From: an uncultured Alphaproteobacteria bacterium
Lineage (GTDB): Bacteria > Pseudomonadota > Alphaproteobacteria > HIMB59
Length of the DNA: 55,165 nt
Direction: 5' to 3'
Assembly (NCBI GenBank): GCA_902521485.1
Contig: CABYRQ010000006.1
Location: forward strand, 1 to 55,165
This document shows, piece by piece, positions 34,416 through 42,879 of the stretch. The notes under the pieces were generated by a model that saw only the letters and a list, made by a program, of their open reading frames with translations, had not been told where the DNA came from and ran no database searches. The translations under genes and the position numbers were made by a program. How positions within the stretch are numbered: position 1 is the first letter of the stretch; each line of letters begins with the position of its first letter.

Positions 34416-34951
34416 TTTATAGAGCATCCCATACTTGGATATTGTTGGCTTGAACAATATCCTTTGACAATAATTTCTTCAACAGCAGAATAAAGTTCTG
34501 GTTTACCCATAGAAGGATCTTTTCCATTGGAGTCTAATCTACCTCTATACTTAAGTTTTATATCATTACTAAAATAGTAGAATTCAGGGGTGCACTGAGC
34601 ATCAAATGTTTTAGCTATTGATTGCGAGACATCAACTATATATTCAAATTCAAATTTAGCTCTTGATATTTGTTCTGAAAGGAATTTGTTTTGGTCCTCT
34701 TCATATGAATTTTGATCATTAGACATAAAAGCAATAGAATTTACATTTAAACCTTTAAGTTTTTTGGTTTCAGAGGCAATCTTACCTTCTATAGATCTAA
34801 CGTAAGGACAATGATTACAAATAAACATTACTAAAAGACCATTAGTGTCAAAAGACTCATAAAAAGACCCTTTTTCTCCATTTAAGTTAATAAATTGAAA
34901 ATCAGTAGGTTGCCAATCAAAATTACAGCTTGAAGAATTTAGAAGTACCAT
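34403..34951 (-). CDS. Thioredoxin-fold redoxin (peroxiredoxin-like 1 type)
   Basis: 182-residue thioredoxin-fold protein. MFICNHCPYV carries the family's CxxC-like redox site, followed by SNDQNSYEEDQ, DAQCTPEFYYF, YRGRLDSNG and the C-terminal PSMGCSIKWK, all hallmarks of the PRX_like1 redoxin subgroup. Physiological substrate is unknown. No signal peptide, so probably cytosolic. First gene of the minus-strand string redoxin-YfgM-bamB-der; 15 bases from the divergent DUF2794-like gene. Confidence 0.87.
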   Translation of the reverse strand: MVLLNSSSCNFDWQPTDFQFINLNGEKGSFYESFDTNGLLVMFICNHCPYVRSIEGKIASETKKLKGLNVNSIAFMSNDQNSYEEDQNKFLSEQISRAKFEFEYIVDVSQSIAKTFDAQCTPEFYYFSNDIKLKYRGRLDSNGKDPSMGKPELYSAVEEIIVKGYCSSQQYPSMGCSIKWKN

Positions 34952-34966
34952 TTAACATAATATATA

Positions 34967-35293
34967 TTGAAAATTTTAAACATAAATAAAAATTATATCG
35001 ACACAATTCCAAAAAAAACATTTCAATATATTCTCAACACTTATTCTTATGGTTTATCAAAAAATATATGGAGAAATTATTCAATTCAAACTCAGGATGC
35101 AAGTTATAAAAAAACAAAAATTACATTTTACAAATCAAATTTTTCTTTTCCGATTATTAAAATTGTTTATTCAAAAAAATTTGATAAAGAAATTTTCGAA
35201 ATTACACATAGGGGTAAAAAGAAAAATTTTTCTACTTTACATTCATTGAATGCATGGCTAAAAAATTATTTTTTTACCAAACCTAAAATATAA
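34967..35293 (+). CDS. DUF2794-like protein
   Basis: 108-residue small basic protein. The stretch TFQYILNTYSYGLSKNIWRN and the late ITHRGKKKNFSTLHSLNAWL match the pattern of the alphaproteobacterial DUF2794 family (F..EL..IL..Y...V..G.WRDYA ... RG..L.....L...L). Function is unknown. TTG start, with no better candidate upstream. Its 3' end overlaps convergent rlmE by 28 bases. Confidence 0.62.
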   Translation: MKILNINKNYIDTIPKKTFQYILNTYSYGLSKNIWRNYSIQTQDASYKKTKITFYKSNFSFPIIKIVYSKKFDKEIFEITHRGKKKNFSTLHSLNAWLKNYFFTKPKI

Positions 35294-35865
35294 ATTTCTT
35301 TAGATTTTTTATCTGATGCTGCTGGTTTAATATACTGTGTTTTGTTAAAATAAGTTTTAATAAACTTAAAAAGCTTTTCTGTATCCTCACCTTGAAAATT
35401 TTTAACTAAAAAGCTACCTCCTTTGTTTAAATATTTTTCAATAAATTTTGCTGAAAGCATACTCAAATCATAACTATTAGTTTGATCTAAAAATTGGTTC
35501 CCACTTGTGTTTGGAGCAATATCTGAAATTATCGTATCAAAAGTGTATTTATTAATTTTAAATAATTCGTCAATTAAATGATAATGATTTAAGTCCATCA
35601 TAAAAAATTTGAATTCTCCTTCTATTAGCTGAGATATTGGTAGTATATCAATTCCTACTATTTTATTTTTTGAGTTTTTTTTTAAAATATACTGTATCCA
35701 ACCACCTGGAGAACATCCAACATCTAATATTTTTTTATCGTTTTTAAATAGATTATATTTTTTATCTATTTCTTCTAATTTGTAATAAGCTCTGGAAATA
35801 ATGTCATTTTTCTTTGCTTTAATGTAAAAAGCGTCTTTTTTTCTAGTTTTATACCACTGTTTCAT
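35266..35865 (-). CDS. rlmE: 23S rRNA (uridine-2'-O-)-methyltransferase
   Basis: FtsJ/RrmJ family; methylates U2552 of 23S rRNA. Catalytic K29, D115, K155 and E190 are all in place: SRAYYKLEE, SDIAPNTSG, FLVKNFQGED and KSKEIYILG. SAM loop LDVGCSPGGW near 47-56. 199 residues, short end of the family. Confidence 0.95.
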   Translation of the reverse strand: MKQWYKTRKKDAFYIKAKKNDIISRAYYKLEEIDKKYNLFKNDKKILDVGCSPGGWIQYILKKNSKNKIVGIDILPISQLIEGEFKFFMMDLNHYHLIDELFKINKYTFDTIISDIAPNTSGNQFLDQTNSYDLSMLSAKFIEKYLNKGGSFLVKNFQGEDTEKLFKFIKTYFNKTQYIKPAASDKKSKEIYILGLVKK

Positions 35866-35929
35866 TTAATTTTACTCATAATCTGATATGTATTCGTTTA
35901 CATATATTCTAGTAGGTTTAAACAAATTC

Positions 35930-36835
35930 ATGTTCCCAACCATAAAAAAATTAATTTTTATAGCAAGTATATTACTCATAAACTCTTTATGTTTTTCATC
36001 AGAGTGGGGTAACAAAGAAGAAACAGAAGAAAAATTATTTTCTGTTGAAGTTATGGACTCCTCTGCTCAAACAATAAAAGATAGTATTGTTTTTAATTCA
36101 ACTACTGAAGCTTTTAGAAGAATTGAAGTTAAGAGCGAAATTATGACAACTATAGAAAAAGTGTTGGTCAAAGCTGGCTCTAAGATAAAACAAGGCCAGC
36201 ATATTGTTGAGTTAGATGATTATAAAACTAATGCTGATTTATATAAATTAAATTTATTATCTCAAAGTGAATTTGACAAATTTGCTCTTTTTGCACCCTT
36301 TAGTGGGATACTTTTAGATGGTCATAAGATTGCTGGCGAGCTTGTGATGCCTGGCGAAAAAGTCTATGAAATCATTGATCTCAGTTCATTAAAAATATTT
36401 GGTTATATTAATGAAAATGAAATTCTAGATATATCCTTAAAGAATAAAGTTGAGGTGACAATTCTTGATGAAAAGGTCAATGGTATTATAGAATATATTT
36501 CTCCTATTTCGGATCCAGAAACAAAAACTTTTGAAATTGTTGTAAAAGTTGAAAATAAAGATCTTAGGTATAAAGATGGCTTGTCTTCAATAATTTCTAT
36601 AGTTAAAGGTAATGTTCTTGCACATAAAATTTCTCCTTCAATTCTGGCTTTAGGAGACTCAGGTGAGTTAGGTGTAAAAGTAATAGGTTCTGATAAAACC
36701 GTTCAATTTAAAAAAATTAATGTTATAGAGGACACTTCTGATTACATGTTGGTATCTGGTTTAAGTCAAAAAGAAAAAATTATAATTGTTGGACAACAAT
36801 ATGTGTCAGCAGGAGAAAAAGTTAATTTTAATTAA
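35930..36835 (+). CDS. RND efflux periplasmic adaptor subunit
   Basis: Membrane-fusion protein bridging the inner-membrane pump and outer-membrane channel. Signal peptide at 1-24 from ATG 35930; an ATG at 35888 would add a non-conserved stretch. The lipoyl-like region VKAGSKIKQGQHIVELD and FAPFSGILLDGHKIAGELVMPGEKV are typical. The alpha-hairpin between the lipoyl halves is very short, so it resembles minimal adaptors without a long coiled coil. About 301 residues. Followed directly by the pump gene, two bases later. Confidence 0.88.
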   Translation: MFPTIKKLIFIASILLINSLCFSSEWGNKEETEEKLFSVEVMDSSAQTIKDSIVFNSTTEAFRRIEVKSEIMTTIEKVLVKAGSKIKQGQHIVELDDYKTNADLYKLNLLSQSEFDKFALFAPFSGILLDGHKIAGELVMPGEKVYEIIDLSSLKIFGYINENEILDISLKNKVEVTILDEKVNGIIEYISPISDPETKTFEIVVKVENKDLRYKDGLSSIISIVKGNVLAHKISPSILALGDSGELGVKVIGSDKTVQFKKINVIEDTSDYMLVSGLSQKEKIIIVGQQYVSAGEKVNFN

Positions 36836-36837
36836 TC

Positions 36838-39800
36838 ATGAGCTTGGTTAACTTAGCAAGTCAATACTACAGAACTACAATTTCCATTTTCCTGTTTGTT
36901 ATTGTAAGTGGGTCACTTGTTTTTAATAATATTCCTAAAGAGTCATCACCAGATGTAAGTTTGCCTTATATTTATGTATCTCTTGGTTTAACAGGAATAT
37001 CCCCGGAAGACTCTGAAAAACTTTTAATTAAACCTGTTGAAGATGAAGTTTCAAATATCGAAGGAAAAAAAGAAATGACCAGTACTTCTTATCAAGGTGG
37101 TGGAAACGTCTTATTAGAGTTTGACGCTGGGTTTGATCCTGATCAGGCTCTGTTAGACACTCGAGAGCAAGTTGACAGAGCAAAATCAGATTTACCTGAT
37201 GATGCAGATGAGCCCAAGGTAAGTGAGGTAAATATAAGCTTATTTCCTATTTTAGTAGTATCAATTAGTGGTGATATATCTGAGTTTTTACTTAAGAAGA
37301 TTTCAAACGATCTTAAAGACAAAATTCAATCTTTGCCAAATGTTTTAGAGGTAAATATTGGTGGTGAAAGGGAAGAACAATTAGACATTGTCATTGATCA
37401 GAATAAAATTGAGGCTTATGGATTAAACTTAAATGAAATATTAAATTTTGTGAGATCTAACAACCAAATTGTTTCTGCTGGCAATCTTGATACAGGAGAT
37501 GGAAGATTTGTAATTAAAATTCCTGGTTTATATGAAAGCCTTAATGATGTTTTTAACACACCAATAAAAGTTAGTGATAAAAAGACGATCAAATTTAAAG
37601 ACATTGCACAACTTAAAAGAACTTTTAAAGATCCAGAAAAATTTGCTCGATTAAATAATAAATCTGCATTCACTTTAGAAATATCAAAAAGAATTGGAGC
37701 AAACATTGTAGAGACTGTTGATCAAGTAAAACAGTTGGTAAAGGAAGAGCAAAAAATTCTTCCCTCAAAGGTTAACATAACTTTTTCTGGTGATGAGTCT
37801 GTAAATATAAAAAGCATGTTAGGAGATCTTCAAAACAACGTAATTTTTTCAATAATTCTTGTTATGAGTGTCGTTGTTATCTTTCTTGGCATAAGGTCAA
37901 GTTTACTAGTAGGTTTAGCTGTACCGGGTTCTTTTTTATCATCTATTTTAATCCTCTATTCACTTGGCTTTACAATCAATATGGTTGTTTTGTTTGGGTT
38001 AATTCTCTCAGTTGGGCTACTTGTTGATGGGGCTGTGGTTGTAGTTGAATATGCCCAAAGAAAAATACAAGAAGGTATGGGGCTAGCAGAGTCTTATATA
38101 AAAGCTGCATCAAGAATGTCACTTCCAATAATGGCTTCAACTTTTACTACTATAGCAGCATTTATTCCTCTTTTATTTTGGCCAGGCACAACTGGTGGTT
38201 TTATGAAGTATATACCTATAACAGTAATATCCGTTTTAGGTTCTAGTTTAGCAATGGCATTAATAGTTATTCCTATAATTGGAACTCAGGCCTATAAAAT
38301 TAAAAATCTTTTTTTCTTCTTTATTATACCTTTAATTTTATTTGGTATTATTAATTTTGTTGCATTTAATTTTTTATCCCAGCTAGAATTTGATAGCTAC
38401 ATAAATATGGGTGCAAAAGCCATAACAACAATTTCAATTGGGGTCATTTTGTTTTTTGTTTTTAGATATATTAAAAATAAAGGTTTTTTTCAGAAAATGA
38501 TTATTCCTAGAATAAATGCTGATGATGACGAAGACTTAACTGATTTAGAAAAAGTAGGTTTTTTTACTAAAATTTACCTTTTTATTTTAAGGCTCTGTAT
38601 TAAAAATCCTATAAAAATAGTTTTTCTGTCTCTTATATTGTTAGTTGGTATCTATGGTGCATATGGAAAGTTTGGTAAGGGAGTTACTTTTTTTCCATCA
38701 GTTGAAGCAGAGAATACCAAAGTAATTATTTATGCTACAGGCAATCTCTCAGTTTTAGAAAAAGATAGACTTGTTGCAAAAGTAGAGTCACAGGTATTAA
38801 ACTTACAAAAAAAGAATAATGAATTTGAGTCTGTCTATACAACTTCAGGGAATGTAGAAAATAGACAAGAAAGCTCTCCTGATATTATAGGATTTATAGA
38901 TATAGAATTCAAAGATTGGGATAAAAGAAGAAAAGCAGAAACAATAATTTCTGAAATAAGACAAGAAACTTCATCTATTCCTGGGATTAAAGTTGAAACA
39001 AGAACTTTAAGAGCTGGTCCTCCTAGAGGGAAACCCATTGAAATCAATTTAACTTCTTCTGATCCTAAAATCACAGTTCAAGAACTCAAAAGAATTGAAA
39101 AATATTTATCTAGCATATCTGGTTTAAAGGATTTAGAAACTTCTCTACCCTCTCCTAGTATTGAATATGAGCTTTATGTTGATAGAGAAGAGGCTGCAAA
39201 ATATGGTGCTAGTATTTCAATAATAGGTAACACCATAAAACTTCTTACAAGTGGGCTAAAATTGAGTGAATTTAGACCTGATGATAGTGATGAATCTATA
39301 CCCATTTACCTCCGATTGCCAAAAGAGCAGAGAACGATCGATCAATTAGACAGTATTAAGATACCAACATCTGCGGGCTATGTACCAATTTCAAATTTTA
39401 CTAAAATTGAAACCAATCAAGAGACAGGAAATTTGACCAGAGTAGAACAGAATAGAATTGAAACAATTAAATCAGATGTAACTAGATTTTATCAAACTGA
39501 TGCTTATGTCAGACTTATAAAACATTGGCTTGGAATAGAAAAATTCAATATTCCAAATAATTTTGGTTTAGATATACCTGAATTTAATTCAGCAAATATT
39601 GACCCTAGAGTAAAAATAGAATTTAAGGGAGAGGATGAAAGTCAGCAGAAGTCTAAAGCTTTTCTACAAAAAGCTTTTTTGATAGCTGTATTTTTAATGG
39701 GTTTAATTCTTTTGACCCAATTTAATAGTTTTAGTAGCACCTTATTAATTTTATTTGCTGTAATTATGTCAACGGTGGGTGTTGTTTTAGGGCTCTTAAT

Positions 39801-40230
39801 TACAAAACAACCATTTGGAATAGTCATGAGCGGGATAGGTGTTATCTCGTTAGCGGGCATAGTTGTAAACAACAATATAGTCTTAATTGATACCTTCGAT
39901 AGATTAATTAAAAAGACAAATGATGCTAGAGATGCCATTTTAATGACAGGTGCACAAAGACTAAGACCTGTTTTATTGACTACAACCACTACGGTGCTTG
40001 GTTTGCTTCCCATGGCTTTAAAATTAAATATTGATTTTGTAAACTTTGAATATAGTTATAACTCCCCTGACACACAGTGGTGGGTAGATTTATCGAGGGC
40101 AATTGTTTTTGGACTTCTTTTTTCTACTTTATTGACTTTACTTGTAACTCCATCAGCTTTGATGCTTAAATCAAAATACTTAACTAACTCCTCTAAAAAA
40201 TTTGATAAAATAAGTAAACAAACTCAATAA
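36838..40230 (+). CDS. RND efflux transporter permease
   Basis: Inner-membrane proton-driven pump, 1130 residues. Standard RND layout with periplasmic porter domains, TM1 at about 11-30 and TM2-TM6 around 333-480. D397 in LLVDGAVVVVE (TM4) is the proton-relay aspartate; the neighbouring second Asp of many pumps is Gly here. Unusual: two extra hydrophobic stretches at about 490-513 and 526-545 in the linker between the two halves. C-terminal TM block includes GVISLAGIVVNNNIVLIDTF. Substrate is unknown. The last 51 bases overlap the convergent pssA gene. Confidence 0.92.
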   Translation: MSLVNLASQYYRTTISIFLFVIVSGSLVFNNIPKESSPDVSLPYIYVSLGLTGISPEDSEKLLIKPVEDEVSNIEGKKEMTSTSYQGGGNVLLEFDAGFDPDQALLDTREQVDRAKSDLPDDADEPKVSEVNISLFPILVVSISGDISEFLLKKISNDLKDKIQSLPNVLEVNIGGEREEQLDIVIDQNKIEAYGLNLNEILNFVRSNNQIVSAGNLDTGDGRFVIKIPGLYESLNDVFNTPIKVSDKKTIKFKDIAQLKRTFKDPEKFARLNNKSAFTLEISKRIGANIVETVDQVKQLVKEEQKILPSKVNITFSGDESVNIKSMLGDLQNNVIFSIILVMSVVVIFLGIRSSLLVGLAVPGSFLSSILILYSLGFTINMVVLFGLILSVGLLVDGAVVVVEYAQRKIQEGMGLAESYIKAASRMSLPIMASTFTTIAAFIPLLFWPGTTGGFMKYIPITVISVLGSSLAMALIVIPIIGTQAYKIKNLFFFFIIPLILFGIINFVAFNFLSQLEFDSYINMGAKAITTISIGVILFFVFRYIKNKGFFQKMIIPRINADDDEDLTDLEKVGFFTKIYLFILRLCIKNPIKIVFLSLILLVGIYGAYGKFGKGVTFFPSVEAENTKVIIYATGNLSVLEKDRLVAKVESQVLNLQKKNNEFESVYTTSGNVENRQESSPDIIGFIDIEFKDWDKRRKAETIISEIRQETSSIPGIKVETRTLRAGPPRGKPIEINLTSSDPKITVQELKRIEKYLSSISGLKDLETSLPSPSIEYELYVDREEAAKYGASISIIGNTIKLLTSGLKLSEFRPDDSDESIPIYLRLPKEQRTIDQLDSIKIPTSAGYVPISNFTKIETNQETGNLTRVEQNRIETIKSDVTRFYQTDAYVRLIKHWLGIEKFNIPNNFGLDIPEFNSANIDPRVKIEFKGEDESQQKSKAFLQKAFLIAVFLMGLILLTQFNSFSSTLLILFAVIMSTVGVVLGLLITKQPFGIVMSGIGVISLAGIVVNNNIVLIDTFDRLIKKTNDARDAILMTGAQRLRPVLLTTTTTVLGLLPMALKLNIDFVNFEYSYNSPDTQWWVDLSRAIVFGLLFSTLLTLLVTPSALMLKSKYLTNSSKKFDKISKQTQ

Positions 40231-40902
40231 AGAAAATAATAAATAAATAAGAGCAACTAAAAGAGTTGTTTGCCAAAAATAACTTATTAAAAATATTAAT
40301 ATAATAACTGTAAATATAATCATAAGTCTAAAATATAGAGTTTTTACCTTTAGATTTTTCACAGAGGGAGTCGGAACTCTACTAATCATCATAGCACCCG
40401 CAAATATAATTAATAAGGCACTTACAATAGGATAGTTGATAGTAAATTGTATTTGTTCAATAAAATTTAGATAAAGCGGAATCATTATAATACCTGCGGC
40501 AGCTGGTGAGGGTATGCCATAAAATACTTTGCTTTGCTCTCTCATATTTTCAATATTGAAACGAGCAAGTCTAAGAGCTGCACAAATAATGTAAAAGAGA
40601 CTTATAACCCATCCAATTCTTCCTAGCTCATTTGTAAAACTTAAATTTATAAGCAAAGATGGAGCTAATCCAAAACTAATAAAATCTGATAAAGAGTCTA
40701 ATTCAGCTCCAAATTGGGATGATTTTTTTAATTTTCTAGCCATCCATCCATCAAAGAAATCGAAGAAGGCAGCTAGCATTATCATAAGCACAGCAATTTT
40801 AAAATTACTTTGAATAGAGAATTTTATTGAAGAAATACCTGCAATAAGTGACATTAGTGTAATTATATTAGGTATAAATTTAGTGAGCGGATGTTCGGTC
40901 AT
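40180..40902 (-). CDS. pssA: CDP-diacylglycerol-serine O-phosphatidyltransferase
   Basis: Makes phosphatidylserine. CDP-alcohol phosphotransferase motif is intact (DGWMAR... G...D...D: DGWMARKLKKSSQFG then ELDSLSD). Eight or so hydrophobic segments; 240 residues, in the range of membrane-bound type II PssA. Eight bases downstream of psd on the same strand; together they make phosphatidylethanolamine. The C-terminal end overlaps the RND pump gene by 51 bases on the opposite strand. Confidence 0.96.
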   Translation of the reverse strand: MTEHPLTKFIPNIITLMSLIAGISSIKFSIQSNFKIAVLMIMLAAFFDFFDGWMARKLKKSSQFGAELDSLSDFISFGLAPSLLINLSFTNELGRIGWVISLFYIICAALRLARFNIENMREQSKVFYGIPSPAAAGIIMIPLYLNFIEQIQFTINYPIVSALLIIFAGAMMISRVPTPSVKNLKVKTLYFRLMIIFTVIILIFLISYFWQTTLLVALIYLLFSLLSLFTYFIKFFRGVS

Positions 40903-40910
40903 CTAAATGT

Positions 40911-41573
40911 CTAAATCTTTTTATATTCTCTAGATTGTATATTTTTGTTGTTTTTAAAATCTCTTGCAATGATAGTTTCACCACCGATACATTGCTGACC
41001 AATACTTACCATTAAGTTGTATGAATTGGGAAATTCAATATCTACTCTGCTTCCAAACTTGATAATTCCATATCTTTCACCTTGGTTTACTCTCTCATTA
41101 GTTTTAAGATAACAAATTATTCTTCTGGCAATTAAACCAGCAATTTGTGTAATGTGTATAACGTTAGATCCAGATTTAAGTGTTAATCTTAATCTTTCAT
41201 TTTCTTCACTTGCTTTATCTAAAGTTGCATTGATAAATTTACCCTCAATATAATCAATTTTTGTAATTTGACCTGAAACTGGCAATCTTTGAATATGTAC
41301 ATTAAATACGCTCAAGAAAATTGAAACTTTGGTATAACTTTTCTTTCCGTCTTTATACTCACTAATGTTTGTAATTAACCCATCTGCTGGGCTAACTAAA
41401 ATATCATCACCTAATGGAACGACTCTTTCAGGATCTCTAAAAAAATAGAATGTAAAAATTAGTAATATTAAAAAAATTAAAAATAAAGGTTTGTATATAA
41501 AATAAAAAAAAATTACTAATAAAAATAGTATTATTAGCGCAGCTGAAATTTCTTTGTGAAACCTGAAGTACAT
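40911..41573 (-). CDS. psd: Phosphatidylserine decarboxylase (short type)
   Basis: Converts phosphatidylserine to phosphatidylethanolamine. Two N-terminal hydrophobic segments, conserved SPADGLITNI, and the self-cleavage site G174-S175 in IKFGSRVDIE, which yields the pyruvoyl group. 220 residues, the compact type II form. A plausible promoter lies upstream (TTGATC-17-TATTAA) with its -10 only nine bases from the ATG. Confidence 0.95.
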   Translation of the reverse strand: MYFRFHKEISAALIILFLLVIFFYFIYKPLFLIFLILLIFTFYFFRDPERVVPLGDDILVSPADGLITNISEYKDGKKSYTKVSIFLSVFNVHIQRLPVSGQITKIDYIEGKFINATLDKASEENERLRLTLKSGSNVIHITQIAGLIARRIICYLKTNERVNQGERYGIIKFGSRVDIEFPNSYNLMVSIGQQCIGGETIIARDFKNNKNIQSREYKKI

Positions 41574-41582
41574 AAGATGGAA

Positions 41583-41611
41583 TTAATATCTGAATTGTAT
41601 AATTTGATCAA
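41583..41611 (-). promoter_or_regulatory. Candidate promoter of psd-pssA
   Basis: Reverse strand TTGATC, a 17-base spacer, TATTAA, then nine bases to the psd ATG. Each hexamer matches four of six consensus positions. Start of transcription would fall two or three bases before the ATG. Confidence 0.4.
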
Positions 41612-41640
41612 TAAAATAGATTTTTTTTATTAATTTAATC

Positions 41641-41649
41641 TGTTATACA
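41641..41649 (+). promoter_or_regulatory. Candidate extended -10 of icd
   Basis: TGT-TATACA, an extended -10 pattern, 18 bases before the icd ATG. No clear -35 accompanies it. Confidence 0.35.
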
Positions 41650-41667
41650 ATCAATACCTCTATATAA

Positions 41668-42879
41668 ATGGCAAAAATTTCAGTAAAAAATCCTGTAGTC
41701 GAATTAGATGGTGATGAAATGACAAGGATTATATGGGATTTTATTAAACAAAAGCTCATCCTTCCATATCTTGATATAGATCTCAAATATTATGACTTAT
41801 CTGTTCAAAATAGAGATCAAACAAATGATGAAATTACAGTTGAGGCTGCAAAAGAAATTAAAAAATTTGGGGTTGGTATAAAATGTGCAACGATCACTCC
41901 TGACGATAATAGAGTATCAGAATTTAATCTAAAAAAAATGTGGCGTTCTCCAAATGGAACTATAAGAAATATTTTAGATGGAACTGTTTTTAGACAACCA
42001 ATTATATGTAAAAATATTCCAAGAATTGTAAGAACATGGGATGCCCCTATTGTTGTGGGTAGGCATGCGTTTGGTGATCAATATAAAGCTACAGAAATGA
42101 AGATCGACAAACCAGGGAAACTCTTTATGAAATATGTCGATGAAGATGGAAAAATAGAGGAAAAGGAAGTTTTTCAATTTCAAAATCAGGGTGTTGCCTT
42201 ATCTATGTATAACGTAGATGAGTCTATTAGAGGTTTTGCAAGAGCTTGTTTTAATTATGGATTAAAATTAAAATGGCCTGTATACCTATCAACAAAAGAT
42301 ACTATTTTAAAAAAATACGATGGAAGATTTAAAGAGATATTTAATGAAATTTTTGAGAAAGAATTTAAAACTGATTTTGAAAATAACCAAATAGTTTACG
42401 AACACCGTCTTATTGATGATTTAGTTGCATCTTCAATGAAATGGTCAGGAAACTTTATTTGGGCTTGCAAGAATTATGACGGAGACGTTCAGTCAGATGC
42501 AGTTGCACAGGGGTTTGGTTCTTTGGGTATGATGTCTAGTGTTTTAATGACACCTGATGGCAAAACAATTGAAGCTGAGGCTGCTCATGGAACTGTAACT
42601 AGACATTATAGACTACATCAAAAGGGAGAAAAAACTTCAACAAATCCTATAGCATCAATATTTGCTTGGACAAAAGGTTTAAATTTTAGAGGTGAGTTTG
42701 ATGGAAATGATGAACTTATTAAGTTTTCTAGGGCGCTTGAAGAAACCTGCATTGAAACTGTGGAGTCTGGTCAAATGACTAAGGACTTAGCAATACTTGT
42801 AGACAAAAATTCGCCTTGGATGAACACTGAGGATTTTTTAAATTGTCTTGATAAAAATCTTCAAACTAAATTAAGTTAA
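41668..42879 (+). CDS. icd: NADP-dependent isocitrate dehydrogenase
   Basis: TCA-cycle enzyme of the eukaryote-like (IDH1/2-type) family common in alphaproteobacteria. Start [20 protein letters not shown], substrate residues in [16 protein letters not shown], and [19 protein letters not shown] near residue 271. 403 residues, normal. 94 bases upstream hold a candidate extended -10. The stop overlaps alaS by four bases (convergent). Confidence 0.97.
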   Translation: MAKISVKNPVVELDGDEMTRIIWDFIKQKLILPYLDIDLKYYDLSVQNRDQTNDEITVEAAKEIKKFGVGIKCATITPDDNRVSEFNLKKMWRSPNGTIRNILDGTVFRQPIICKNIPRIVRTWDAPIVVGRHAFGDQYKATEMKIDKPGKLFMKYVDEDGKIEEKEVFQFQNQGVALSMYNVDESIRGFARACFNYGLKLKWPVYLSTKDTILKKYDGRFKEIFNEIFEKEFKTDFENNQIVYEHRLIDDLVASSMKWSGNFIWACKNYDGDVQSDAVAQGFGSLGMMSSVLMTPDGKTIEAEAAHGTVTRHYRLHQKGEKTSTNPIASIFAWTKGLNFRGEFDGNDELIKFSRALEETCIETVESGQMTKDLAILVDKNSPWMNTEDFLNCLDKNLQTKLS

